Shown here one piece after another: positions 20,891 to 30,302 of a stretch of DNA of 64,000 bases. Positions within the stretch are counted from its first letter, which is position 1. Each line of letters begins with the position of its first letter. The stretch is from Janthinobacterium sp. 17J80-10 (lineage in GTDB: Bacteria > Pseudomonadota > Gammaproteobacteria > Burkholderiales > Burkholderiaceae_D), in the NCBI RefSeq assembly GCF_004114795.1, contig NZ_CP035311.1, positions 1,302,001-1,366,000 of the forward strand, in the 5' to 3' direction. The notes under the pieces are model-generated. The model was not told the origin of the DNA and searched no databases. It saw only the letters and a program-made list of their open reading frames with translations. The position numbers were made by a program, and so were the translations under genes.

Positions 20891-21649
20891 ATGAAAGTCC
20901 TGGTTCCAGTCAAGCGCGTGGTCGATTACAACGTCAAGGTGCGCGTCAAGTCCGATGGTTCGGGCGTCGAACTCGCCAATGTCAAGATGTCGATGAACCC
21001 CTTCGATGAAATTGCGATGGAAGAAGCCGTGCGCCTGAAGGAAGCCGGCAAGGCCACCGAAGTCATCGCCGTCTCCTGCGGCGTGACCCAGTGCCAGGAA
21101 ACCCTGCGCACCGCCATGGCGATTGGCGCCGACCGCGCCATCCTGGTGGAGACCGCAGCCGATCTGGAACTGCAGCCCCTGGCCGTGGCCAAGCTCCTGA
21201 AAGCCCTCGTCGACAAGGAAGGCCCGCAGCTGGTCATCCTCGGCAAGCAAGCCATCGATGACGACTGCAACCAGACTGGCCAGATGCTCGCCGCCCTCCT
21301 GGGCTGGGGCCAGGCTACCTTCGCCTCCAAGGTCGTGATCGAAGGCGACAAGGCCGTGGTCACCCGCGAAGTCGACGGCGGCCTCGAAACCCTGTCGCTG
21401 AGCCTGCCGGCCATCATCACAACCGACCTGCGCCTGAACGAGCCGCGCTACGTGACGCTGCCCAACATCATGAAGGCCAAGAAGAAGCAGCTCGATATCG
21501 TCAAGCCGGAAGACCTGGGCGTGGATGTGGCGCCGCGCCTGAAGACCCTGAAAGTGGTCGAGCCGCCCAAGCGCTCCGCCGGCATCATCGTGCCTGACGT
21601 GGCAACGCTGGTGGCCAAGCTCAAGACCGAAGCCAAGGTCGTTCAATAA
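20891..21649 (+). CDS. etfB: Electron transfer flavoprotein subunit beta
   Basis: Small subunit (252 residues) of the FAD/AMP-containing heterodimeric ETF, which takes electrons from acyl-CoA and related dehydrogenases and passes them to ETF-ubiquinone oxidoreductase. Family blocks include [17 protein letters not shown] at the N-terminus, [17 protein letters not shown], and the signature [18 protein letters not shown]. First gene of a unit with etfA 35 bases downstream and an acyl-CoA dehydrogenase after that, so donor and acceptor are encoded together. Confidence 0.97.
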   Translation: MKVLVPVKRVVDYNVKVRVKSDGSGVELANVKMSMNPFDEIAMEEAVRLKEAGKATEVIAVSCGVTQCQETLRTAMAIGADRAILVETAADLELQPLAVAKLLKALVDKEGPQLVILGKQAIDDDCNQTGQMLAALLGWGQATFASKVVIEGDKAVVTREVDGGLETLSLSLPAIITTDLRLNEPRYVTLPNIMKAKKKQLDIVKPEDLGVDVAPRLKTLKVVEPPKRSAGIIVPDVATLVAKLKTEAKVVQ

Positions 21650-21684
21650 TCCCGCTGAACCGAATATAGATATAGGAAGACATC

Positions 21685-22614
<930 letters not shown>

Positions 22615-22644
22615 TTGGCCGCATGAAGCACTACACGAAGTAAC

Positions 22645-22671
22645 CCAGCCGGGGTGCGCTGCCCTGGCTGG
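22645..22671 (+). other. Stem-loop between etfA and the acyl-CoA dehydrogenase gene
   Basis: Ten-base arms CCAGCCGGGG / CCCTGGCTGG, complementary except for one position, enclose 7 bases. No T-run follows, so it is more likely an mRNA-stability or processing element than a terminator. Confidence 0.45.
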
Positions 22672-22696
22672 ATAATAATGATTATCGGAGAAACGC

Positions 22697-24487
22697 ATGG
22701 ATTACCACGCGCCACTGAAAGACATGCAATTCGTCCTGAACGAATTGGCCGGACTGGCAGAAATCAATGCCTTGCCGGGATGTGAAGACGCCACCCCGGA
22801 AACGGTCGATGCGGTCCTGGAAGAAAACGCCCGCTTTTGCAGCGAAGTGGTATCCCCGCTGAATGTGCCGGGCGACCGCCAGCCGAGCAGCTGGCAGGAT
22901 GGGCAGGTCACTACCACCAAGGGTTTCAAGGAAGCCTTCAAGGCCTATGGCGAAGCCGGCTGGCAAGGCGTGCAGCACCCGGTCGAATTCGGCGGCCAGG
23001 GCTTGCCGAAGCTGGTGGCGACCCCCTGCATGGAAATGCTGAACTCGGCCAACCTGTCGTTTGCGCTGTGCCCGCTGCTGACCGACGGCGCCATCGAGGC
23101 ACTGATGACCGCAGGCACGCCTGAGCAGCAGCAAACCTATCTTGCCAACTTCATTTCCGGCAAATGGACCGGCACCATGAACCTGACCGAGCCGCAGGCC
23201 GGCTCGGATCTGGCGATGGTGCGCACGCGCGCCGAACCGCAGGGCGATGGCACCTACAAGTTGTTTGGCACCAAGATCTTCATCACCTATGGCGAGCATG
23301 ACATGGCCGAGAATATCGTCCACCTCGTGCTGGCCCGCACCCCCGACGCGCCGCCGGGTGTGAAAGGCATTTCGCTGTTTATCGTGCCGAAATTCCTGGT
23401 CAATGCCGACGGCACGCCGGGTGCGCGCAATGATGTGCATTGCGTGTCCATCGAGCACAAGCTCGGCATCAAGGCCAGCCCGACCGCCGTGCTGCAGTTC
23501 GGCGACCATGGCGGCGCCATCGGCACCCTGATTGGCGAAGAAAACCGCGGCCTGGAATACATGTTCATCATGATGAATGCCGCGCGCTTTGCCGTCGGCA
23601 TGCAGGGCATTTCAGTGGCGGAGCGCGCCTACCAGCAGGCAGTGCAATATGCCAGGGATCGCGTGCAGTCGCGCGACCTGGCAGGCTCGCCCGGGCCGGT
23701 GGCCATCATCCACCAGCCGGATGTGCGGCGCATGCTGATGAGCATGCGCGCCCAGACTGAAGCGGCGCGCGCGCTGGCGTATGTGACGGCGGCGGCGCAC
23801 GATCTGGCGCTGCATCACCCGGACGCCCAGGTGCGCGCGGAAAAGCAGGCGTTTTACGAATACATGGTGCCGATCGTCAAGGGCTGGTCGACGGAACTGT
23901 CGGTCGATGTCGCTTCCACGGGCGTGCAGGTCCATGGCGGCATGGGCTTTATCGAAGAAACTGGTGCCGCGCAGTATTACCGCGATGCCCGTATCCTGCC
24001 GATCTATGAAGGCACGACGGCCATCCAGGCCAATGACCTAATTGGCCGCAAGACCGTGCGCGATGGTGGCGCCAATGCCCGCACCATCGTCGCCCAGGTA
24101 CGCGCCACGGCGGCAGAACTGGCGGCAGCGCAGGCGCCCGACCTGCAGGCGATCGGACGGCAACTTGCTGCCGGCGCGGAAGCGCTGGACGCGGTGGTGA
24201 ACTATGTCGCCGGCAATATCAAGTCCGATATCAAGGCCGTATTCGCCGGCAGCGTGCCGTACCTGAAAATGGCCGGCATCGTCCTGGGCGGCTGGCAAAT
24301 GGGGCGGGCTGCGCTGGCGGCGGCGCGCCTGCAGCAGCAAGGGCAGGGCGACAAGGATTTTTATGCCGCCAAGATCGCCACTGCGCGCTTTTTTGCCGAG
24401 CATATCCTGCCGCAATCCGTCGCTTACCGAACAGAAATCGTTGAGGGGGCAAGCAGCGTGATGGCCTTGCGCGAAGACCAGTTCTAA
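22697..24487 (+). CDS. Acyl-CoA dehydrogenase, long (about 600-residue) type
   Basis: FAD enzyme introducing the alpha,beta double bond into an acyl-CoA; its electrons go to the ETF encoded just upstream. At 596 residues it belongs to the long class that includes DmdC (methylmercaptopropionyl-CoA dehydrogenase) and related broad or unknown-specificity enzymes. Motifs: MNLTEPQAGSDLAMVRTRA, GTKIFITYGEHD, VQVHGGMGFIEETGAAQYYRDARI, and the catalytic Glu438 in YEGTTAIQANDL. A C-terminal extra helical domain (about 450-596) is typical of this class. Its precise chain-length preference cannot be read from sequence. Ended by a clean terminator. Confidence 0.93.
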   Translation: MDYHAPLKDMQFVLNELAGLAEINALPGCEDATPETVDAVLEENARFCSEVVSPLNVPGDRQPSSWQDGQVTTTKGFKEAFKAYGEAGWQGVQHPVEFGGQGLPKLVATPCMEMLNSANLSFALCPLLTDGAIEALMTAGTPEQQQTYLANFISGKWTGTMNLTEPQAGSDLAMVRTRAEPQGDGTYKLFGTKIFITYGEHDMAENIVHLVLARTPDAPPGVKGISLFIVPKFLVNADGTPGARNDVHCVSIEHKLGIKASPTAVLQFGDHGGAIGTLIGEENRGLEYMFIMMNAARFAVGMQGISVAERAYQQAVQYARDRVQSRDLAGSPGPVAIIHQPDVRRMLMSMRAQTEAARALAYVTAAAHDLALHHPDAQVRAEKQAFYEYMVPIVKGWSTELSVDVASTGVQVHGGMGFIEETGAAQYYRDARILPIYEGTTAIQANDLIGRKTVRDGGANARTIVAQVRATAAELAAAQAPDLQAIGRQLAAGAEALDAVVNYVAGNIKSDIKAVFAGSVPYLKMAGIVLGGWQMGRAALAAARLQQQGQGDKDFYAAKIATARFFAEHILPQSVAYRTEIVEGASSVMALREDQF

Positions 24488-24508
24488 ACGGATGTTGTCG
24501 CCATAGCC

Positions 24509-24534
24509 AAGGCAGCCTGCGGGCTGCCTTTTTT
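24509..24534 (+). terminator. Rho-independent terminator after the acyl-CoA dehydrogenase gene
   Basis: AAGGCAGCC / GGCTGCCTT, a 9-bp perfect stem with TGCG loop and a T-run, 21 bases after the stop codon. Confidence 0.92.
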
Positions 24535-24640
24535 CATGGTCCGCCCTCTGCGCCATATCAATCCCGCCTTGCGCATTCCCTCGTTTTCCGGCGTGCCTGA
24601 CCTACACTGAATGCTGAGCTCTTTTCCGGGGAGTCCCATC

Positions 24641-25072
24641 ATGAAACGTCTGGCGCTGAAATGGTTGATGATGGTAATGATGTGTGCCTGGCTGGCGCCG
24701 GCAGTGGCGGCCGACCTCGGGAAAAACGAGGAGACGGCAATCCAGAGCGCGGTGCAATTGCAGATCGAGGCGCTTGCCAATGACGACGCCGAGCGCGCGT
24801 TTGCCCTCACCACCGAAAACACGCGCAGCCGCCTTGGTTCGTCGCACAACTTTCTCAAGATGATCAAGGAGCAGTATGACCCGGTCTACCGGCATCGCAT
24901 GGCCTTGTATGCATCGCCCCAGATGGTGCGGGGCAAGGTGTATCAGGTGGTGCGCCTGACCGATCTGGAAAGCCATGTCTGGGTGGCGGTCTACCTGATG
25001 CACAAGGATACGGAAGGGGCCTGGAAAATTGATGGATGCCAATTGATTCAAACCAAAACCGTTGCCATCTGA
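24641..25072 (+). CDS. DUF4864 secreted protein
   Basis: A 143-residue protein with signal peptide MKRLALKWLMMVMMCAWLAPAVA; start set by GGGGAG 9 bases upstream. The mature part matches the DUF4864 pattern: IQSAVQLQIEALANDDAERAFALTTE, then FLKMIKEQYDPVYRHR, VVRLTDLESHVWVAVYLM and the ending WKIDGCQL. The domain resembles small NTF2-like folds. No catalytic residues are evident and its role is unknown. It lies 44 bases before a DUF1059 gene on the same strand. Confidence 0.85.
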   Translation: MKRLALKWLMMVMMCAWLAPAVAADLGKNEETAIQSAVQLQIEALANDDAERAFALTTENTRSRLGSSHNFLKMIKEQYDPVYRHRMALYASPQMVRGKVYQVVRLTDLESHVWVAVYLMHKDTEGAWKIDGCQLIQTKTVAI

Positions 25073-25115
25073 TGCCCGCGGCATTGGGCCCGGGAAGGTG
25101 GCGCAGGAGAAGCAG

Positions 25116-25376
25116 ATGACCCGCAAATATATCGATTGCCGCGAATATCCAAGCGACATGAATTGCAGTGTAATGATCAGCGCGGACAGCGATGAAGAAT
25201 TGCTGGAAGCGTCGGTGCAGCATGCGGTGGCGGTGCACCAGCACCAGGATACGCCGGAGCTGCGTCAGCAAATCCGCCAGCTGTTCAAGGAAGGTTCGCC
25301 CGACATGTCCATGACCGGCGGCCTGGCTGGCCGCACGGGCATGGAGACAGATGCTCAGCGCAGCCGGCCGACGTAG
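25116..25376 (+). CDS. DUF1059 small protein
   Basis: 86 residues; CAGGAG precedes the chosen ATG. The core (MTRKYIDCREYPSDMNCSVMI, then DSDEELLEASVQHAVAVHQHQDTPELRQQIRQLF) is the DUF1059 pattern with two conserved cysteines and a C-terminal helix that ends in the family's His-rich segment. Function unknown. Its last 22 bases overlap the 3' end of the convergent minus-strand gene. Confidence 0.82.
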   Translation: MTRKYIDCREYPSDMNCSVMISADSDEELLEASVQHAVAVHQHQDTPELRQQIRQLFKEGSPDMSMTGGLAGRTGMETDAQRSRPT

Positions 25377-25807
25377 TGCTGGTCGCCGTCCGGCTCTACC
25401 ATCTTTCGCTCCGGCAGGGCTTGGCTGGCTTGAGGCGGTGAGTTTGCCGGAGCGGGTATCCTGGCAGGCGGCCTGGGTTCTGGCGCGATTGTCGTGCCAG
25501 GCGTCGCTGCCGCTGCCAGGCCTGCACTCAGGCGCGTCAGCAAGGGCGGCTTGGGCGGCGCCATGACAAACAAGCCATCGTCGCCGAAATAGATGGTTTC
25601 GAGCCGTTCGGCGATCCTGTCCAGGTCCGCATAGCCTGATTGTCTTGCAACCTGGATCAGATGGCGGCAGTAGGACGGATCGATGCGCATGTATTCGACA
25701 TCGGTGATGCGGCCGGTTTCGCGCCGCAATGCAACGTGGAGGCGGCCCATCAGGGAAAACGCCTGGTTTTCCAGTTCCGCCATGTGTGCCATCTGATGTG
25801 CGCTCAT
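25355..25807 (-). CDS. Unrecognised protein translationally coupled to the ammonium transporter
   Basis: A 150-residue predicted cytosolic protein. Residues 1-80 are helical and charged (MSAHQMAHMAELENQAF, then ITDVEYMRIDPSYCRHLIQVARQSGYADLDRIAERLETIYFG). Residues 85-135 are Pro/Ala-rich and probably disordered. Its ATG overlaps the stop of amt as ATGA, so its synthesis is tied to the transporter. No GlnK/GlnB-like sequence is present, whereas amt genes are usually partnered by glnK; it could be a lineage-specific accessory of the transporter. I do not recognise the family. Confidence 0.72.
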   Translation of the reverse strand: MSAHQMAHMAELENQAFSLMGRLHVALRRETGRITDVEYMRIDPSYCRHLIQVARQSGYADLDRIAERLETIYFGDDGLFVMAPPKPPLLTRLSAGLAAAATPGTTIAPEPRPPARIPAPANSPPQASQALPERKMVEPDGDQHYVGRLR

Positions 25808-27138
25808 GCTATTTGCTCCCCATGCTGAGAAATATCCAGGCCTTCACGTTCTTCCTCGGGCGCCACGCGCAAGCCGACCGTCACCTTGATGGCCGCGAGG
25901 ATCAGCGCTGTTGCAACGCCGGAATACAGCACCGTGACGAAGACGCCGATCAGCTGTACATCCAGCGCCCCATACACGCCGCCAATGGCCTTGACGGCAA
26001 ACACGCCGGTCAGCAGGGCGCCGACAATGCCGCCCACGGCGTGCACGCCGAAGACGTCGAGGGAATCGTCGTAGCGCAGGATCGATTTGAGGGTGGTGGC
26101 GCCCCAGTAGCAAGCCACGCCGGCAGCAGCGCCGATGGCGAAGGCGCCGGTAACGTCGACGAAGCCCGAGGCCGGCGTGATTGCGACCAGGCCGGCGATC
26201 GCACCCGATACCAGGCCGAGTACCGACGGCTTGCCGCGCGTCACCCATTCGGCAACCATCCAGGCCAGCGCGCCTACGGCGGCAGCCAGGTGCGTGACCA
26301 GTAGCGCCATGCCGGCGCGGCCATCGGCTGCCACGGCCGATCCGGCATTGAAGCCGAACCAGCCCACCCACAGGAGCGAGGCGCCGATGATGGTGAAGGT
26401 CAGGTTATGCGGCGGCATGGCTTCCCTGCCGAAGCCCTGGCGCTTGCCGAGCATGACTGCCGCGACCAGGCCGGAGACGCCGGCGTTGATATGGACCACG
26501 GTGCCGCCGGCAAAATCCAGCACGCCGCGCGCCGCCAGCCAGCCGCCCGGTTCCCAGACCCAGTGCGCAACCGGCGCATACACCAGCAGCGACCACAGTG
26601 CAGTGAAGATCAGCAGCGCGGAAAACTTCATGCGCTCGGCAAAGGCGCCGGTGATCAGCGCCGGCGTGATGATGGCAAAGGCCATCTGGAACATCAGGAA
26701 CACGCTTTCCGGTACGGTGGGCGCGATGGGATGGACGCTGACCTTGCCGGCGTCCTTCAGGTAAGCCATGCCGTCCAGCATGACGCGGTCAAGGCCGCCG
26801 ATGAATGCCGAGCCCGGGGTGAATGCCAGGCTGTAGCCGACGGCGACCCATACCACGGTCGCCACACAGCAGGCGGCAAAGCTGTGCGCCATGGTGCCCA
26901 GGACATTTTTTTTGCGCACCATGCCGGCATAGAAGAGCGCCAGGCCCGGTATGGTCATGAGCAGTACCAGTGCCGTCGAAGTCAAAAGCCATGCGGTATC
27001 GCCGGCGCTGATGCTGGCATGGTCGACCAGGGTGGACAGGCTCGCGGGCGGGGCGCCGGATTGCGCCAGTGCCGGCAGGCAGGCTGCTGAAAAAAGCAGA
27101 AAGAGCGCGGAAAGCGCCTGGGTATGAGGTCGTGCCAT
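25804..27138 (-). CDS. amt: Ammonium transporter, Amt family
   Basis: Inner-membrane ammonium channel of 444 residues with a cleavable signal sequence (to about residue 26) and about 11 membrane helices. The pore's twin histidines are present at His216 (VVHINAGVSGL) and His366 (DVFGVHAVGGIVG), and the family signature around DFAGGTVVHINAG is intact. Start chosen at MARPHTQAL, with GGGGGA 4 bases upstream. The frame is open 24 codons further, but that extension overlaps a sigma54 promoter. Expression is probably nitrogen-controlled through RpoN/NtrC. Overlaps the next gene by 4 bases. Confidence 0.95.
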   Translation of the reverse strand: MARPHTQALSALFLLFSAACLPALAQSGAPPASLSTLVDHASISAGDTAWLLTSTALVLLMTIPGLALFYAGMVRKKNVLGTMAHSFAACCVATVVWVAVGYSLAFTPGSAFIGGLDRVMLDGMAYLKDAGKVSVHPIAPTVPESVFLMFQMAFAIITPALITGAFAERMKFSALLIFTALWSLLVYAPVAHWVWEPGGWLAARGVLDFAGGTVVHINAGVSGLVAAVMLGKRQGFGREAMPPHNLTFTIIGASLLWVGWFGFNAGSAVAADGRAGMALLVTHLAAAVGALAWMVAEWVTRGKPSVLGLVSGAIAGLVAITPASGFVDVTGAFAIGAAAGVACYWGATTLKSILRYDDSLDVFGVHAVGGIVGALLTGVFAVKAIGGVYGALDVQLIGVFVTVLYSGVATALILAAIKVTVGLRVAPEEEREGLDISQHGEQIA

Positions 27139-27193
27139 GAATCCCCCGGATGGTTGGTTTGCAGGTGCACAGTCGTGCGTATGTTTCCACATG

Positions 27194-27209
27194 AGCATTT
27201 TTTGTGCCA
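27194..27209 (-). promoter_or_regulatory. Sigma54 (RpoN) promoter of amt
   Basis: On the minus strand TGGCAC (27209-27204), six A residues and TGCT (27197-27194) give GG and GC dinucleotides exactly 10 bases apart, as required for -24/-12 promoters; only one base of the TTGC box departs from consensus. Predicted start near 27183, leaving a leader of about 45 bases. Sigma54 control fits an ammonium transporter regulated by NtrC. Confidence 0.75.
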
Positions 27210-27305
27210 TGCGACAACTAACGCCAGAACCGCGAAATCACCGGGAAACGTGCCCGAAAGGGCTTTGCCGCACCAACGGGGGGCCTGATGTTGGGGCAGC
27301 CTGTC

Positions 27306-27722
27306 TTAACCGTAGGCGCCGCCGGTAAACAACAGGTCGAGAGTGCGGGCCAGCACGGCAATGACACTGATTGCGCCAAGTCCGGTGGTTAATACCAGGA
27401 CCAGTGCCAGCCAGCCGCTGGAGCGGGATTGCTTGCCCGAATCCGGGTTATGGGCCTGGTCCCACTTGTCGTCCGGCGTCAGCCCCAGCACCAGTGCCGT
27501 GACAAAGCCGGCAATGGCGGAAAGCACCAGCGGCGCGGCAGTCAGCAGCAGCGGTTGCTCGAACCATTGCCCTGTGACGAAGCCGGATACTGCCAGGCTG
27601 GACAGGTGCAGCCAGCCCCAGCGGTCGCCCAGCCCGTGCAGGTAAAACCGGTGCAGGCCGATGCCGCCAAAGAGCGTGGCCAGTAAAGTTGCGAAAGTTT
27701 TATTCTTGTGGCGGGATGTCAT
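27306..27722 (-). CDS. TM2-domain membrane protein
   Basis: 138 residues. The N-terminal TM2 domain has the characteristic basic start and turn (NKTFATLLATLFGGIGLHRFYLHG), followed by further hydrophobic segments, a polar loop (TPDDKWDQAHNPDSGKQ) and a C-terminal helix (WLALVLVLTTGLGAISVIAVLA). Start taken at MTSRHKNK; longer frames upstream are Arg/Ser-rich and look non-coding. Probably cytoplasmic-membrane located; function unknown. The 243 bases between it and rpsP hold the divergent rpsP promoter. Confidence 0.75.
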   Translation of the reverse strand: MTSRHKNKTFATLLATLFGGIGLHRFYLHGLGDRWGWLHLSSLAVSGFVTGQWFEQPLLLTAAPLVLSAIAGFVTALVLGLTPDDKWDQAHNPDSGKQSRSSGWLALVLVLTTGLGAISVIAVLARTLDLLFTGGAYG

Positions 27723-27897
27723 GAGGCGTCTTCGGGATGAAAGGGGCCGGCGCGGCACGGTGTGCCGGCGGCAAAGCGGGTACTTGCCAGACGGCATTGT
27801 AACGGTTCGGGCTGTTTTCCGCGCCGCTGGCGCAGCGTCTTGATTTTAAAGAGAATCGCCTTCTGTTCCCGGGAAAGCCGGATTGTCAGGAAGGCAG

Positions 27898-27926
27898 TTG
27901 TTTGTCGGGGCATAGTCCGCTATAAT
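27898..27926 (+). promoter_or_regulatory. Sigma70 promoter of the rpsP operon
   Basis: TTGTTT (27898-27903), a 17-base spacer and perfect TATAAT (27921-27926), 40 bases before the rpsP start. Confidence 0.65.
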
Positions 27927-27966
27927 CTATGGCTTTTTCCGCGTACGTACACTTTTTGGAATTATT

Positions 27967-28221
27967 ATGGTCGTGATTCGTTTATCCCGTGGTGGCGCCA
28001 AGAAGCGCCCATTCTTCAACATCGTTGCTGCCGATTCGCGTAACCGTCGCGACGGCCGCTTCATCGAGCGCATCGGTTTTTACAACCCGATCGCGGGCGA
28101 CAAGGAAGAAGGCATCCGTATTGCCCAAGATCGTCTGACTTACTGGCAAGGCGTTGGCGCGCAACTGTCGCCGACCGTGGCCCGTCTGGTTGCAGGCGCT
28201 GGCAAGAAAGCCGCTGCTTAA
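27967..28221 (+). CDS. rpsP: 30S ribosomal protein S16
   Basis: 84-residue S16 ([25 protein letters not shown], then [11 protein letters not shown]), needed for 30S assembly. First gene of the classic rpsP-rimM-trmD-rplS order. Its own sigma70 promoter is 40 bases upstream. Confidence 0.98.
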   Translation: MVVIRLSRGGAKKRPFFNIVAADSRNRRDGRFIERIGFYNPIAGDKEEGIRIAQDRLTYWQGVGAQLSPTVARLVAGAGKKAAA

Positions 28222-28224
28222 GGT

Positions 28225-28788
28225 TTGACAGGCGTTTTGACTGGCAAGACCGCATCGGGGGTCGCGATCCCCGAAGATCTGGTGCTGGTGGGGCATATCA
28301 CCGGTGCCTATGGCATTCAAGGCTGGGTCAGGATCAAGCCTTATTCGGCGGATGCCGACGCGCTGCTGCATGCCCGCACATGGTGGCTCGACAAGCCAGA
28401 AATGCGCGATGTCGAGGTGCAGCAGGCCAAGGACCATAGCGGCGATACGGTCGCCCGCCTGGTAGGCGTGGCCGATCGCAATGCCGCCGAGGCGCTCAAG
28501 GGCGCAGCCGTGTCGGTGTCGCGCCGGCATTTTCCAGCGCTGGATGAGGGCGAGTTCTACTGGATCGACCTGATCGGCCTGGCGGTGGAAAACCTGCAGG
28601 GCGAAGCGCTCGGACAGGTGGCAGACATGATGGACAATGGCGCGCATCCGATTCTGCGGGTGGCGCCGCCAGTCGAGCCGGGGCAAAAGCCCGGGCCGGA
28701 AATGCTGATTCCCTACGTCGGGCAATTTGTCCAGGCGGTGGATTTGGCAGGCAAAAAGATAACAGTGGACTGGGGCCGCGATTATTAG
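28225..28788 (+). CDS. rimM: Ribosome maturation factor RimM
   Basis: About 187 residues; binds S19 and assists maturation of the 30S head. N-terminal RimM beta-barrel ([23 protein letters not shown]) and C-terminal PRC-barrel ([38 protein letters not shown] and [11 protein letters not shown]). The start is non-ATG: TTG at 28225, only 3 bases after the rpsP stop, or a second TTG at 28237; spacing of AAGG does not settle which. Probably translationally coupled to rpsP. Confidence 0.95.
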   Translation: MTGVLTGKTASGVAIPEDLVLVGHITGAYGIQGWVRIKPYSADADALLHARTWWLDKPEMRDVEVQQAKDHSGDTVARLVGVADRNAAEALKGAAVSVSRRHFPALDEGEFYWIDLIGLAVENLQGEALGQVADMMDNGAHPILRVAPPVEPGQKPGPEMLIPYVGQFVQAVDLAGKKITVDWGRDY

Positions 28789-28832
28789 CAAGGCCCCGGC
28801 AGCCGGGATGGAAAGGTAAAGGGAAAAGCGGG

Positions 28833-29588
28833 ATGCAATTCGATGTCGTCACGCTCTTCCCTGAAATGTTCGCCGCCATCACGCAATCCGGCATTACGCG
28901 ACGTGCTTTCGAGCAGGGCAGGTGCGGCTTGTCGTTGTGGAATCCGCGCGATTTCACGACAGACAATTACCGTACGGTCGATGACCGGCCCTACGGCGGC
29001 GGTCCCGGCATGGTCATGCTGGCCAAGCCGCTGGAAGCTGCCATCGATAGTGCCAGGCAGCGCCAGCAAGCGCTGGGCGTGGCGCAGTCGAGGGTGATTT
29101 ACCTGTCGCCGCAAGGACGGCCACTGACGCACGAGCGCGTCATGCAACTGACGGCGCAGCCGGGCCTGGTGCTCTTGTGCGGACGTTATGAAGCGGTGGA
29201 CCAGCGTTTGCTGGACCGCTGCGTCGATGAGGAAATCAGCCTCGGCGATTTCGTGCTGTCGGGCGGCGAATTGCCGGCGATGGCGCTGATGGATGCAGTG
29301 ATCCGGCAATTGCCGGGGGTGCTGCACGACGATGCCTCGGCAGTCGAGGACAGTTTCGTCAACGGCTTGCTGGATTGCCCGCACTATACGCGCCCGGAAG
29401 TGTATGAAGGCGTGGCGGTGCCGCCGGTACTGCTGGGCGGCCATCATGCCGAGATCGTCAAGTGGCGGCGCGAGCAGGCGCTGGCGGCAACCGCGGCAAA
29501 ACGCCCGGACCTGATCGACAGGGCGCGCGCGGCAGGGCTGCTGACGAAGGCCGACGAGAGATTTATTGCGGGACTGATTTTCTCGTAG
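28833..29588 (+). CDS. trmD: tRNA (guanine-N1-)-methyltransferase
   Basis: 251-residue SPOUT methyltransferase forming m1G37 in tRNAs with SAM, preventing +1 frameshifts. Begins [16 protein letters not shown]. The trefoil-knot SAM site is visible as [14 protein letters not shown] and [12 protein letters not shown]. The catalytic loop segment [18 protein letters not shown] is intact. Third gene of the operon. Separated from rplS by 209 bases containing repeats and hairpins, which is long for this operon. Confidence 0.98.
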   Translation: MQFDVVTLFPEMFAAITQSGITRRAFEQGRCGLSLWNPRDFTTDNYRTVDDRPYGGGPGMVMLAKPLEAAIDSARQRQQALGVAQSRVIYLSPQGRPLTHERVMQLTAQPGLVLLCGRYEAVDQRLLDRCVDEEISLGDFVLSGGELPAMALMDAVIRQLPGVLHDDASAVEDSFVNGLLDCPHYTRPEVYEGVAVPPVLLGGHHAEIVKWRREQALAATAAKRPDLIDRARAAGLLTKADERFIAGLIFS

Positions 29589-29593
29589 TTGCG

Positions 29594-29664
29594 GGACAGA
29601 GTTAAGCGAAGCGGTACTCTGTCCTCAACTGATTAAGGTGAGAGCGGTACTCTGTCCCCAACTG
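29594..29664. repeat. REP-like element: repeated GTACTCTGTCC units between trmD and rplS
   Basis: The unit GCGGTACTCTGTCC-N2-CAACTG occurs twice in direct orientation (29611-29631 and 29644-29664; one base differs). A reverse copy of its core, GGACAGAGT (29594-29602), can pair with ACTCTGTCC (29617-29625) as a 9-bp hairpin. The short, palindromic, intergenic nature resembles REP elements mobilised by RAYT (Y1) transposases; that family assignment is inference. Confidence 0.6.
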
Positions 29665-29700
29665 TATGTAACTGATTAGTAGTAGAAGTAGCAGTAAAGC

Positions 29701-29765
29701 GCGGATGTCCGCATCCGCATATTCAACCCCATCCTCTACCGGGATGAGTGGTGGCCCAGGCCACC
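29701..29765 (+). other. Structured leader of rplS: three consecutive hairpins
   Basis: Perfect inverted repeats in series: GCGGATG-N4-CATCCGC (29701-29718), CATCC-N7-GGATG (29730-29746) and GGTGGCC-N2-GGCCACC (29750-29765). They end 32 bases before the rplS start. They may be RNA processing or translational-control structures that let L19 be made at a different level from TrmD and RimM. Confidence 0.5.
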
Positions 29766-29797
29766 CGGCGCCGGCAAGATGGTTACAGGAGCTAAAA

Positions 29798-30184
29798 ATG
29801 GACTTGATCCAGCAACTCGAGCAAGAAGAGATTACCCGTCTCGGCAAGAACATCCCCGATTTCGCCCCGGGCGATACCGTCATCGTCAGCGTCAACGTGG
29901 TCGAAGGCACGCGCAAGCGCGCCCAGGCTTACGAAGGCGTGGTCATTTCGCGTCGCAACCGCGGTCTGAACTCGAACTTCATCGTCCGCAAGATTTCTTC
30001 GGGCGAAGGCGTCGAGCGTACGTTCCAGCTGTACTCCCCGCTGATCGCTTCGATCGAAGTCAAGCGTCGCGGCGATGTGCGCCGTGCCAAGCTGTACTAC
30101 CTGCGTGAGCGTTCGGGCAAGTCCGCGCGTATCCGCGAAAAGCTGCCGAACCGCCGCACTGCGGCTGCGAAAGCCGCGGAATAA
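29798..30184 (+). CDS. rplS: 50S ribosomal protein L19
   Basis: 128-residue L19 ([28 protein letters not shown], with the signature [17 protein letters not shown] and [23 protein letters not shown]), at the 30S-50S interface. Start set by CAGGAG 9 bases upstream of ATG 29798; the longer open frame covers the hairpin leader. Short Ala-rich C-terminal tail. Last gene of the operon. Confidence 0.98.
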   Translation: MDLIQQLEQEEITRLGKNIPDFAPGDTVIVSVNVVEGTRKRAQAYEGVVISRRNRGLNSNFIVRKISSGEGVERTFQLYSPLIASIEVKRRGDVRRAKLYYLRERSGKSARIREKLPNRRTAAAKAAE

Positions 30185-30204
30185 TCCGGCTTGTCGTATC
30201 GATG

Positions 30205-30232
30205 AAAAGGGCGCCTTCGGGTGCCCTTTTTG
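30205..30232 (+). terminator. Rho-independent terminator of the rpsP operon
   Basis: AAAAGGGCGCC / GGTGCCCTTTT with a TTCG tetraloop (one G-T pair) and T-run, 20 bases after rplS. Confidence 0.92.
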
Positions 30233-30302
30233 TTTGTCGAACAAATTTTTCGCGCATCCTCTAGAATCGCAAGAGAATTGTTTATCTGGACAGGACGTCG
30301 TT

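Noticed and set aside
27139-27210. Longer N-terminus for Amt (start at 27210)
   Set aside because: It would overlap a near-perfect sigma54 promoter and push the signal peptide inside the protein; GGGGGA fits the 27138 start.
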